A DNA stretch of 11,613 nucleotides from JAAEQG01 sp043803085 (GTDB lineage Bacteria; Planctomycetota; Phycisphaerae; UBA1845). Within the stretch, counting starts at the first letter, position 1; every line of letters starts with the position of its first letter. A program made the translations under genes and the position numbers. The DNA is taken from NCBI GenBank assembly GCA_043803085.1, contig JAZDKM010000255.1:1-11613 (forward strand), read 5' to 3'. Below, piece after piece: positions 1 through 6,266 of the stretch. A model generated the notes under the pieces. The model worked only from the letters and a program-made list of their open reading frames with translations. It ran no database searches and was not told the origin of the DNA.

Positions 1-303
1 ATATTCGCGGTCGATAAGAGCGGCGGAGCAAAGGTCCTGCTCAGTGAAAATAAGGCTTAGTTTCGCCCTTTCAGCAACCTCGTAGCCGCGTTTAAGGAAG
101 CCGAGCGACAATGAATCTGCAAAGGCAATCCCCAGGCTGGAGTCAGCGCACTCCATTGGCATAATAGCGATACTCTTTGGCGGCGTAGCCGACCCATGCG
201 CATTGTTGAGCTCCGTATGCACAGTATAGGACGAGCAGCCCGCCAAAATCAACTGCCACGTAAGGGCGCACATCCCTGTTCCTCTCAGGAAATGCGTAGC
301 CAT
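1..303 (-). CDS. Partial lipoprotein, CsgG/LpoB-like (5' end only)
   Basis: The first 101 codons of a gene that leaves the window at its left edge. I translated it by hand from the ATG at 303. It has a short signal sequence with a lipobox (LILAGCSS): residues 18-22 are LILAG and Cys23 would be lipidated, so the product should be an exported, membrane-anchored lipoprotein. After a short linker it reads SIAIMPME, then ADSLSLGFLKRGYEVAERAK, then LIFTEQDL. That succession (strand, helix ending in 'G-Y-E-V-x-E-R', then an E-Q-x-L helix) is typical of CsgG, LpoB and GNA1162-like lipoproteins, so I infer that broad fold, not a precise role. GAGGAG lies 12 bases before this ATG and 9 before an in-frame GTG at 306, so GTG 306 is an equally good start. 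A TTGACA sequence at 357-362 on this strand overlaps the stop codon of the upstream methyltransferase, but I see no good -10 box after it. Confidence 0.72.
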   Translation of the reverse strand, partial: MATHFLRGTGMCALTWQLILAGCSSYTVHTELNNAHGSATPPKSIAIMPMECADSSLGIAFADSLSLGFLKRGYEVAERAKLSLIFTEQDLCSAALIDREY

Positions 304-349
304 CACGTGGGTTTGCTCCTCATATTTCGTAGGTCCTGCTTACGCCACA

Positions 350-371
350 GTGGGCATGTCAACTGGCCCAC
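350..371 (-). terminator. Stem-loop over the methyltransferase stop codon, possible weak terminator
   Basis: GTGGGC at 350-355 pairs with GCCCAC at 366-371 around a 10-base loop. The methyltransferase stop codon (359-361) lies in the loop. No T-run follows on the minus strand, so intrinsic termination would be weak. The hairpin may only separate this gene from the lipoprotein gene downstream. Confidence 0.3.
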
Positions 372-1297
372 AGGTACCCGGAGGCGTCGCCATCGCCGCG
401 GGCCTTGCGGGAACGCCGCGGACGAGGAGCGTCCCGCCTCCGGCCGTTGGCCGTGCTGGGAACACTCGTCAGTGGGTTTTCGACGCCTTCAAGCGAATCA
501 CCCGGGCGAACAGCGGTCAGGCGTTCCTCGATCTGCGTGACGTACTTCTTCGACATCTCGAATCCGAGCCAGTGCCGCTCCAGCTTCTTGGCCACGGCGA
601 GCGTGGTGCCGCTGCCGGCAAAGGGATCGAGCACGGTTTCGCCCGGCCGGGAGCAGGCTTTGATGATGCGGCCGAGGAGTCGCTCGGGCATCTGGCAACC
701 GTGCCAGCCACGGCGCTCCTTGAACGTCCCGCACACCCGCGAGAAGTACCAGGTGTCTTCGTCAGGCTCAAAGGATTCGGGCGTGTCCTGCGGGCGGAGA
801 ATCCACGTATCGTCAGGCAGACGCCCCTTCTCGACGGCCCGCTTGTCGCCGTAGACCAGTTGGCGGGCGGAGGGCACGCGGATCGCTTCGGTGTTGAAGG
901 TGAACTGCTTGCGGTCCTTGACGAAGTAGAACAGGTGGGCGTGGCTGCGGGTGAACTTGTACTTGCAGTTGACCCCGAACGTGTAGTACCAGACGACCCA
1001 ACTCCGGCAGATCAAACCCAGGTCGCTTTGGAGAATCAGCTTCAACTCGGCGGCGTACTCGTCGCCGATGGCCACCCAGAACGTGCCCGTGGGCTTGAGC
1101 GTCTCGGCCACCGCCCGCGTCCAGCGCCGGGTCCAGTCGAGGTACTGGTCGTACCCCTTGCGGTCGTCGTACACGTCGTACGCGTAACCGATATTGAACG
1201 GCGGGTCGGCGAAGGCTAGATCGATCGAGCCCGGCGCAATCCGCTTGAGACCATCGAGACAGTCCTCGTGGTAAATCCGATCCAACGTCAGGAACAT
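359..1297 (-). CDS. Site-specific DNA methyltransferase, beta class (N6-adenine or N4-cytosine)
   Basis: A DNA methyltransferase that transfers a methyl group from S-adenosylmethionine to an exocyclic amino group of adenine or cytosine. The catalytic motif DPPFNIGY comes first (residues 31-38) and the AdoMet-binding motif DPFAGSGTT comes late (about residues 224-232). This permuted order marks the beta class. The region between them (about 100-200) should hold the target-recognition segment. The last 30 residues are a basic Arg-rich tail not needed for the fold. I chose the ATG at 1297 because GGAGG lies 8 bases upstream of it. A longer reading from TTG 1315 or ATG 1312 is possible but would place that Shine-Dalgarno sequence inside the gene. 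The product is then 312 residues. No restriction endonuclease is beside it, so it looks like an orphan methylase, and the sequence specificity cannot be read from here. Confidence 0.88.
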   Translation of the reverse strand: MFLTLDRIYHEDCLDGLKRIAPGSIDLAFADPPFNIGYAYDVYDDRKGYDQYLDWTRRWTRAVAETLKPTGTFWVAIGDEYAAELKLILQSDLGLICRSWVVWYYTFGVNCKYKFTRSHAHLFYFVKDRKQFTFNTEAIRVPSARQLVYGDKRAVEKGRLPDDTWILRPQDTPESFEPDEDTWYFSRVCGTFKERRGWHGCQMPERLLGRIIKACSRPGETVLDPFAGSGTTLAVAKKLERHWLGFEMSKKYVTQIEERLTAVRPGDSLEGVENPLTSVPSTANGRRRDAPRPRRSRKARGDGDASGYLWAS

Positions 1298-1371
1298 GGA
1301 CCGCGCCTCCATCAATTTCGACGACCCGATGATACCGAGGTCGGTGGTGGAGCATCAAGGAAGCTTATTTC

Positions 1372-1526
1372 GCCCTTTCAGGGCTCACGTGCTTGGAACG
1401 CCTTTAGGCCCTGCGCGTTGTCCCATAAGCGTTAACCTAACGTGCGGGTTCTCATCGCAACCCAAATGTTTCAGCCTGAAAGGCTGCAAGGGAATAGCCG
1501 TGGGCCTGCCCGCCGGCAGGCGGGCA
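1372..1526. repeat. Cluster of three stem-loops (REP-like)
   Basis: There are three inverted repeats. GCCCT at 1372-1376 pairs with AGGGC at 1380-1384 (loop TTC). CAGCCT at 1472-1477 pairs with AGGCTG at 1481-1486 (loop GAA). TGCCCGCC at 1507-1514 pairs with GGCGGGCA at 1519-1526 (loop GGCA). The tight 3-4 base loops suggest functional hairpins in RNA or single-stranded DNA, as in REP elements mobilised by RAYT transposases. No such transposase is in the window. Confidence 0.6.
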
Positions 1527-1558
1527 ACGCCCCCGGTGTCCGTCCGCGCGTAGAGTCC

Positions 1559-1687
1559 CGACCCTGAAGGGGTCGCCCAAAACCGTGCATGCCGACGACC
1601 CCTCCAGGGTCGCGTGGGGAACTATCCATCGATCCGGGGGCGTCGCTACGCTCGCCCCCGGCTACTGTAGCCCAGCCTTACAGGCTG
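1559..1687. repeat. Three long inverted repeats (REP-like)
   Basis: A 17-base arm at 1559-1575 (CGACCCTGAAGGGGTCG) matches its reverse complement at 1596-1612 with one mismatch, over a 20-base loop. CCGGGGGCG at 1634-1642 pairs perfectly with CGCCCCCGG at 1653-1661. CAGCCT at 1673-1678 pairs with AGGCTG at 1682-1687 (loop TAC), nearly repeating the hairpin at 1472-1486. Confidence 0.65.
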
Positions 1688-1728
1688 AGCAAAAGACAGG
1701 AAACACGGCCTAGCCGCCTGTGGTGGAA

Positions 1729-1808
1729 GTGGCCAAGAGCGGTGTGGCACGGGCATCCAAGCGCCCGCGGAAACACAGGCTGGAAGCCTGTGCCACAACT
1801 TTGGCCAC
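1729..1808. terminator. Nested inverted repeats just downstream of top6B, possible terminator
   Basis: The outer arms GTGGCCAA (1729-1736) and TTGGCCAC (1801-1808) and the inner arms TGTGGCAC (1743-1750) and GTGCCACA (1790-1797) are both perfect. Inside, CACAGGCT (1774-1781) also pairs with AGCCTGTG (1785-1792), so two alternative folds compete. The structure begins 6 bases after the top6B stop codon and is placed to end or protect that mRNA. There is no T-run, so it is not a textbook intrinsic terminator. Confidence 0.5.
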
Positions 1809-1814
1809 GGGCTG

Positions 1815-3743
1815 CTAGACCCGCTTGGTTGGGGAGCGCGCCCGCCGCCGGCCGGGTGCCGGCTCCGGCTCGCCAGGGAACAGCACGGGTTCGCTCGGGG
1901 CTGCCTCGGCGGAATCTACGATAATGGTATGCTCCAGTTCCGGATCGTGGTCCGGGGGCCGGTGCCGAACGATGTTGCCGTGCTCGTCGAACTCCACGTC
2001 GGCATGGGCGGTGAACTTTTCGGCGAGAGAGAGGAGCGCGCGGCGCAGCTTATCCTTGTCGCAAACGGTGATGGCCCGGACGGAATCGACCACCTCGCCG
2101 ATGTAACGGGTGAACACGTCGCGGCGCTGGGAGTAGGCCGTCCGCTTCTTCTTGCGGCGCAGGTAAATGCCCAGGCGGCGGCCGCACTCCGCCAGGGCAA
2201 GCTTGATCTCCTTGCGGATTTCGTCGTAATCGGCGATGGCCTCCTTGGATTCGGAGGTGAAGGGCACCCACACGCTGGCCAGGTGAATGAGCAGGACGAG
2301 CGGGGCCTGGGGGAGGGCGGTACGCGGCTGGGACAGGCCGTAGTTGCTCCATTTGGTCTCCAGCACCGCCTTGAACGTGCAGCAGGCGCTCTGGCGATAG
2401 AGCAGCGGGACGCGATTGGCGAAACGGATCACGCGGGCCTGGGGCGGCTCGGCCTTACCGTTGCGGGGGCCGTCGCCATCGCTCAGGTCCGCGGCGAGTT
2501 GGCCGCCGTAGGCCAGGCCGACCTCGACCTGGAAGGGGTTGCCGCGATAGACGGCGGGGTTGCGGGTGGCCGCGGTGTAGAACTCCGCCTTGACCCCTTT
2601 GAGGAGGCCGCTGAGGATGGCCTCGGCCCCGATGGGGGAGAGACAGTCGGTGCTGGGGGCTTTGATGCGGGTGGTTTGCAGGGCATTATAAATCCGCTCG
2701 GTGGCGTGGGAGTCGACCGCGTTGAGCCAGGTGAGGGGGGTGACGCCGGCCTTGGCGCAGACGGCCTTGGCGATGGTCGGGCTGACGCGGGAGAACTCCT
2801 TTTGCAGGAAGGTGCCGACCTTCTTGGCCGACGATTCCTTAAACATTTTCATCAAGGTGCCGAGTTCGATGCCGTAGGGGTGTGGCTGGACCTCGCGGGG
2901 TTCCTTGGGCAGCTCGTGGACGGACCGGGGGTATTCCAGGCGTTCGCCGATGGGGGCGTGGTAGGTGATGCGGGCGTGGGGGTTGGCGATGGCGGTCTGC
3001 TCGATGTACTCGCCGATGCCCTGGCGGCCCTTGATGAAAGCGGCCTCGAGCTCGATCTCGACGCGGGTGCCGTGTGGCCAATCCACCGGCGCCGATTCGT
3101 CGTGCACGACCTCGGGGCGATTCTTCTTTGTGTCGATGGCCACCTTGAAGTGGTGGGCCTCCTTCTTCTCGTCGGTGCGGCTGATGATGCTGATGGGTTT
3201 GCCGGTGGTGATCAGGCCGTACATGCCGGCGGCGCTGATGCCGATGCCTTGCTGGCCGCGGGCCATCTTGAGGCGGTGGAACTTCGAGCCATAGAGCAGC
3301 TTGCCGAAGATGTTGGGGATCTGGTCCCGAACGATGCCGGGGCCGTTGTCCTGCACCACGACGCGGAAGCGCTCTTCGGCGATCTGGGTGACGATGATCT
3401 CCACGTCGGGGAGGATGCCGGCCTCCTCGCAGGCGTCGAGGCTGTTGTCCACGGCCTCTTTGACGGTGGTGAGCAGGGCTTTGCGTTTGTTGTCGAAACC
3501 GAGCAGATGGCGGTTCTTCGCGAAGAACTCGGAGATGGAGATTTCGCGTTGTTGCTTGGCCATCGCCTCGGCGGTAAGCCGGCGGCTTGGCTTCGGCCGC
3601 GAAACCGACCTGGTCTCCAGTGGCGGCAAGGCGGCGGGTGGGGAACTCTCGTCGGTCGTTCTCGCCCGTGGAGCATCCGTTTTGCGGGGCGCGCGGGACG
3701 GCGGAAACGCGAACTTCAATTGCTGGGGGAGCGCCGTACTCAT
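1815..3743 (-). CDS. top6B: DNA topoisomerase VI subunit B (ATPase subunit)
   Basis: The ATP-binding B subunit of a type IIB topoisomerase, which with the Spo11-like A subunit passes one DNA duplex through another. The GHKL fold is clear. Counting from ATG 3743, it has KEAVDNSLDAC (catalytic Glu 96, Mg-binding Asn 100), DNGPGI (132-137) and GQQGIGIS (163-170). HPYGIELGTL near 290 and a helix-two-turn-helix-like stretch (about 306-336) are specific to topo VI. The transducer domain follows, with RFANRVPLLY and the FTSESKEAIADYDEIRKE segment. At 642 residues it is longer than archaeal homologues (about 530). The extra length is a Pro/Arg-rich head of about 60 residues and an acidic then basic tail. 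The start is uncertain: ATG 3752 is also possible, and the frame is open to 3845 but that part crosses a stem-loop. No A subunit is in the window, and gyrB is encoded nearby. Confidence 0.95.
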   Translation of the reverse strand: MSTALPQQLKFAFPPSRAPRKTDAPRARTTDESSPPAALPPLETRSVSRPKPSRRLTAEAMAKQQREISISEFFAKNRHLLGFDNKRKALLTTVKEAVDNSLDACEEAGILPDVEIIVTQIAEERFRVVVQDNGPGIVRDQIPNIFGKLLYGSKFHRLKMARGQQGIGISAAGMYGLITTGKPISIISRTDEKKEAHHFKVAIDTKKNRPEVVHDESAPVDWPHGTRVEIELEAAFIKGRQGIGEYIEQTAIANPHARITYHAPIGERLEYPRSVHELPKEPREVQPHPYGIELGTLMKMFKESSAKKVGTFLQKEFSRVSPTIAKAVCAKAGVTPLTWLNAVDSHATERIYNALQTTRIKAPSTDCLSPIGAEAILSGLLKGVKAEFYTAATRNPAVYRGNPFQVEVGLAYGGQLAADLSDGDGPRNGKAEPPQARVIRFANRVPLLYRQSACCTFKAVLETKWSNYGLSQPRTALPQAPLVLLIHLASVWVPFTSESKEAIADYDEIRKEIKLALAECGRRLGIYLRRKKKRTAYSQRRDVFTRYIGEVVDSVRAITVCDKDKLRRALLSLAEKFTAHADVEFDEHGNIVRHRPPDHDPELEHTIIVDSAEAAPSEPVLFPGEPEPAPGRRRARSPTKRV

Positions 3744-3791
3744 CCGAGCCATCTTCAGCCGATTTGTCGGGTCGATGACCCAACCTACTCC

Positions 3792-3830
3792 CCCCACAGC
3801 CGCGCGGATTGAAGTCCGCGGCTCGTGGGG
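3792..3830. repeat. Stem-loop between the MNT gene and top6B
   Basis: CCCCAC (3792-3797) pairs with GTGGGG (3825-3830), AGCCG (3798-3802) with CGGCT (3819-3823), and CGGA (3805-3808) with TCCG (3815-3818), around TTGAAG. It lies 18 bases past the MNT stop codon and about 50 before the top6B start. It could end the HEPN-MNT transcript or act as a REP-like element. No T-run follows on the minus strand. Confidence 0.5.
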
Positions 3831-3848
3831 CAGCGTAGCGCCCAAAGG

Positions 3849-4175
3849 CTACAAGTCGAGCATCTCTTGCTGAATCCGCCACGCAAGCAGCGAAGATTGG
3901 GATTGTAGCGAGTCCCACTCAGTCTGGGTATAGACCCAGAGGTCGGCCGGCACGGGCAAGCCTTCGGGGCAGTATCGGGCGTAGCGCTGAGGGCGGTTCA
4001 AGGCGCTCTCCGAGAGTAGGACGATGAGGTCGAGGTCGCTGCCTACTCCCCAGTCGCCCCGGGCATAAGAGCCGATGCAGGCGACGCGCTGGACCGCCGG
4101 GTCGGCTTGGCGAAGCTGCGTGGCCCAGTGGCGCGCGGCGGCCAGAACCGCTTCACGATCCGGCCATTTGAACAC
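3849..4175 (-). CDS. MNT-domain nucleotidyltransferase (antitoxin of a HEPN/MNT pair)
   Basis: A minimal nucleotidyltransferase of 108 residues if started at GTG 4175. The Pol-beta superfamily motif is intact: GSYARGD at 35-41, then SDLDL at 46-50, giving G-S-x10-D-x-D with metal ligands Asp47 and Asp49. Asp78 in ADLWVYT is a plausible third carboxylate. In characterised MntA-HepT (type VII) systems such an enzyme adenylylates the HEPN toxin and silences it. I infer that role from the adjacent HEPN gene. The frame is open to a GTG at 4244, which would give 131 residues but overlap the HEPN gene by 92 bases. GTG 4175 leaves an overlap of 23 bases and starts just ahead of the first helix. Neither start has a strong Shine-Dalgarno sequence, so translation may be coupled to the upstream gene. 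Confidence 0.82.
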   Translation of the reverse strand: MFKWPDREAVLAAARHWATQLRQADPAVQRVACIGSYARGDWGVGSDLDLIVLLSESALNRPQRYARYCPEGLPVPADLWVYTQTEWDSLQSQSSLLAWRIQQEMLDL

Positions 4176-4548
4176 GGCAGAACTCAGTGATCTGACGGGC
4201 ACAATGAATCGCCTCGCTGCTTTGTGAAAGTCCGTAATGCTCACCCGGCGCCCCGGCCTCGTGGCCGTTCGGGTATCGCGTAGGAAGGTAGTGGAGGTCT
4301 ACGGTTCGGGCCACGTCGAGCAGATCCGCAGGTACGGCTACCTCGCCGGGGAGCTCCTCCAACAGCCGTCGAACCACATGGCCCCAAGCCTGTTGCCCGA
4401 GCTTCAGATGCAACGCCTTGACCGCCATCTCGGCGGCCTGCTGGGCGGCAAAACAGGCCCATTCGTGTCGTCCGGCGGCGGCGCTGTCTTGGGCCTGCTC
4501 GAGGTTGCGGGACGCCTGAATCAACCGATCGTCTGATCGGTCTGGCAT
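4153..4548 (-). CDS. HEPN-domain protein (probable toxin or partner of the MNT enzyme)
   Basis: A 131-residue all-helical protein of the HEPN family. The long first helices contain AAQQAAEMAVKALHLKLG (about 34-51), followed by GHVVRRLLEEL and then LHYLPTRYPNG (85-95), the hallmark segment of this HEPN subfamily. HEPN toxins are usually metal-independent RNases using an R-x4-6-H motif. Here Arg91 to His96 fits R-x4-H, but the H-x-Y that is adenylylated in HepT is not present in that exact form, so RNase activity is uncertain. The ATG at 4548 was preferred to upstream ATGs as far as 4827, which would run through the dnaA control region. No Shine-Dalgarno sequence is visible, but TATAAT ends 6 bases before the ATG, suggesting a leaderless mRNA. 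The MNT gene follows and overlaps, and together they resemble a toxin-antitoxin operon. Confidence 0.83.
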   Translation of the reverse strand: MPDRSDDRLIQASRNLEQAQDSAAAGRHEWACFAAQQAAEMAVKALHLKLGQQAWGHVVRRLLEELPGEVAVPADLLDVARTVDLHYLPTRYPNGHEAGAPGEHYGLSQSSEAIHCARQITEFCRVQMAGS

Positions 4549-4554
4549 GGTTTG

Positions 4555-4560
4555 ATTATA
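4555..4560 (-). promoter_or_regulatory. -10 box for the HEPN-MNT pair
   Basis: On the minus strand a perfect TATAAT ends 6 bases before the HEPN start codon. Usual spacing would start transcription at or next to the A of the ATG, giving a leaderless mRNA, which fits the lack of a Shine-Dalgarno sequence. No recognisable -35 box lies at 17-18 bases. Confidence 0.45.
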
Positions 4561-4707
4561 GCGGGGCCGGGTAGCCCGGGGTATGAGATTTTGCATGGGC
4601 AGGCTGCCGGTCCACGCCGAGTGGCGAGGGACACGGGCTACAGATGATGGAAGGCCGTAGGCATGGAGGCGCTCGGCGGAGGCGGGCTTGGCTATGCCAC
4701 CCACTAA

Positions 4708-4716
4708 TGTGGATAA
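4708..4716. promoter_or_regulatory. DnaA box
   Basis: TGTGGATAA is the exact reverse complement of the consensus DnaA-binding site TTATCCACA. It lies 227 bases upstream of the dnaA start codon, where it could serve origin firing, dnaA autoregulation or both. Confidence 0.75.
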
Positions 4717-4796
4717 GCTGTGAGTTGCTGTGGTGTCCTCCATAATTCCACTAAACAATCCACCTGTTTTGTGCTGGAGAGAATCGAAAAAGCGAG

Positions 4797-4802
4797 TATA
4801 AT
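4797..4802 (+). promoter_or_regulatory. -10 box of the probable dnaA promoter
   Basis: A perfect TATAAT that would start transcription near 4809 and give a leader of about 125 bases. No convincing -35 hexamer is at the standard distance. Confidence 0.45.
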
Positions 4803-4835
4803 GGGGTCGCTTGGGCAACGCGGCCATTTGGGGCG

Positions 4836-4848
4836 TAACAAATTGTTA
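4836..4848. promoter_or_regulatory. 13-base palindrome in the dnaA leader, possible operator
   Basis: TAACAAATTGTTA is a perfect palindrome about a central A. TGTTAA in its right arm recurs 12 bases further on (near 4856). It lies downstream of the putative -10 box, as an operator or an AT-rich unwinding element might. Confidence 0.4.
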
Positions 4849-4934
4849 ATACAGATGTTAAACGCAGAATATGCCGCTCGTCCATGGCGGTGCCTTCCTC
4901 GAAGGTGCCCGGTGGACACGTAGGAGCAATCGAG

Positions 4935-6266
4935 ATGGCTAACCTAAATGCCACGGAGTGGAGCGACGTCATCGGCTATGTTCGCGTCCACTTTCCCGAC
5001 CTCACGCGGGGTTGGTTTGTCAATCTCGAACCACGACGCATGGAGAGCGGGCTACTGACCGTCGGCGCCCCCAACGGCTCGCAAGTTCGCTACTTAGCCG
5101 AGCATTGCCGCGAGGCCTTTACGGTCGCGGCCCAAGCCGCTACAGGGATGCTGGTGTCAGTCTGCTTTGAGACCGAGGAGCCCGAGACCGCGCCCAGCGC
5201 TGCATTGTCTTTCGAGCAAGAGCCCTCCGGGACGATGCTGAACAGTAACTACGTCTTCGAGAACTTCGTCACGGGCCCTTGTAACCGGCTGGCCCACGCT
5301 GCTGCTGTGGCCGTCAGCGGGGCACCGGGGAAGGCCTACAATCCGTTTTTCCTGCACGGGGCCGTCGGGTTGGGCAAGACGCACCTGCTGCAAGCGGTCT
5401 GTCATGCGGTGCGGCAGCGGGAGCCGGAACAGCGGACGCTGTACATTTCGTGCGAAACGTTCACGAACCACTACTATGAAGCCGTGCAGAAGGGGGCACT
5501 CAATCAATTCCGGTACCGCTACCGCCACGTGGACGTGTTGGTCATCGATGACATCCAGCTCCTGGCGGAGCGCGAACGTAGCCAAGAGGAGTTTTTTCAC
5601 ACCTTCAACACGTTGTACCAGGCCCAACATCAAATCATCGTTTGTGCCGACTGCTGTCCGGCGGAAATTCCGAGCATGCAGGAGCGGCTGATCAGTCGGT
5701 TCAACTCCGGGCTGGTCGCGCTGGTGGACCGCCCCTGTCTTGAGACGCGGATGGCCATCATCCGCAAGAAGGCGGAGTTACGTTGCATCGAGGTGCCCGA
5801 GAGCGTGGTTAAGCTGATCGCCTCACGGATCGAGACCAATATTCGGGAGTTGGAAGGAGCACTGGTCAAGGTCGACGCCCTGAGCCAGGCGCACAACGGT
5901 AAGATGACGTTGGAACTCGCGCAGGAAGCCCTGGGGCCGCTAAGCCCGCGCCGCCCGGTGGCGATCCCGGACATCATCGAATTGGTCAGCGCCCAATACG
6001 GGGTACGCGCCACCGACCTGCGCAGTCGGAAGCGGACCCGATCCGTGTCGCTACCACGGCAGGTTTGTATGTACCTGGCGCGCGAACTGACCACGCACAG
6101 CTTTGAGGAAATCGGCGGGTTTTTCGGAGGGCGAGACCATTCGACCGTCATGCACGGGACCCACCTCGTGGGGGAACTACGTTTGACCGACCCTCAACTT
6201 GACCAGCGCCTGCAGGAAATGACAGACCTGTTAGTGCGGGGCCAGCAACCCCGTGGGAACCTGTGA
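4935..6266 (+). CDS. dnaA: Chromosomal replication initiator protein DnaA
   Basis: The AAA+ initiator that binds DnaA boxes, opens the origin and helps load the helicase. Its 443 residues show a short domain I with a divergent linker (about 1-105) and then the AAA+ core. The core has Walker A GAVGLGKT (142-149), Walker B VLVIDD (201-206), the SRF box VII motif (254-256) and the sensor 2 stretch NIRELEGAL (302-310). The C-terminal DNA-binding domain carries GRDHSTVMHG (399-408), the signature that reads the DnaA box. The start at ATG 4935 is supported by TAGGAG 8 bases upstream, and an upstream ATG at 4884 lacks that support. The box VI-VII loop reads CADCCPAEIP, with Cys where many homologues have Arg or charged residues. 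It is transcribed away from the candidate origin, and dnaN follows after 261 bases. Confidence 0.97.
   Translation: MANLNATEWSDVIGYVRVHFPDLTRGWFVNLEPRRMESGLLTVGAPNGSQVRYLAEHCREAFTVAAQAATGMLVSVCFETEEPETAPSAALSFEQEPSGTMLNSNYVFENFVTGPCNRLAHAAAVAVSGAPGKAYNPFFLHGAVGLGKTHLLQAVCHAVRQREPEQRTLYISCETFTNHYYEAVQKGALNQFRYRYRHVDVLVIDDIQLLAERERSQEEFFHTFNTLYQAQHQIIVCADCCPAEIPSMQERLISRFNSGLVALVDRPCLETRMAIIRKKAELRCIEVPESVVKLIASRIETNIRELEGALVKVDALSQAHNGKMTLELAQEALGPLSPRRPVAIPDIIELVSAQYGVRATDLRSRKRTRSVSLPRQVCMYLARELTTHSFEEIGGFFGGRDHSTVMHGTHLVGELRLTDPQLDQRLQEMTDLLVRGQQPRGNL

Larger units (their letters stand above)
1298..1814. other. Non-coding spacer dense in REP-like stem-loops
   Basis: About 517 bases without a credible gene lie between the methyltransferase and top6B. 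At least seven short inverted repeats are packed into 1372-1808 (described separately). Phrases such as CAGCCTGAAAGGCTG and the CACAGGCT/AGCCTGTG pair recall the dispersed REP-like palindromes seen in planctomycete intergenic regions, which is a recollection and not a search result. Open frames here on the plus strand simply run through the palindromes. Confidence 0.6.
4549..4934. other. Divergent control region upstream of dnaA, candidate oriC
   Basis: This 386-base non-coding region lies between the diverging HEPN gene and dnaA. It holds a perfect DnaA box (4708-4716), TATAAT boxes on each strand, a 13-base palindrome and an AT-rich stretch at about 4836-4870 that could unwind. The left half also has an 8-base inverted repeat, GTAGCCCG at 4571-4578 with CGGGCTAC at 4634-4641. 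Only one perfect DnaA box was found, with weaker matches around 4732-4763, so calling it an origin rests mainly on position next to dnaA and on the outward gene orientation. Confidence 0.5.

Noticed and set aside
61..74. 14-base match TTTCGCCCTTTCAG shared by 61-74 and 1368-1381
   Set aside because: The first copy is in coding sequence of the lipoprotein and carries no hairpin there, so chance or an old insertion cannot be told apart.
196..540. Plus-strand open frame over the left edge
   Set aside because: It covers the lipoprotein and methyltransferase genes on the other strand and reads as Arg/His-rich noise.
350..1219. Plus-strand open frame opposite the methyltransferase
   Set aside because: No recognisable domain. 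The minus strand carries DPPF and FAGSGTT motifs in the correct order.
1296..1924. Two short plus-strand open frames in the stem-loop region
   Set aside because: They consist of translated palindromes, have no ribosome site of note and no recognisable domain.
1929..3812. Long plus-strand open frame opposite top6B
   Set aside because: Its protein is a low-complexity run of Gly, Ala, Asp and Leu typical of the antisense of a GC-rich gene. The minus strand encodes a clear topoisomerase VI B subunit.
4549..4827. N-terminal extension of the HEPN protein to 4827
   Set aside because: It would cross the DnaA box and the candidate dnaA promoter and has no HEPN-like sequence. The ATG at 4548 begins right before the domain.
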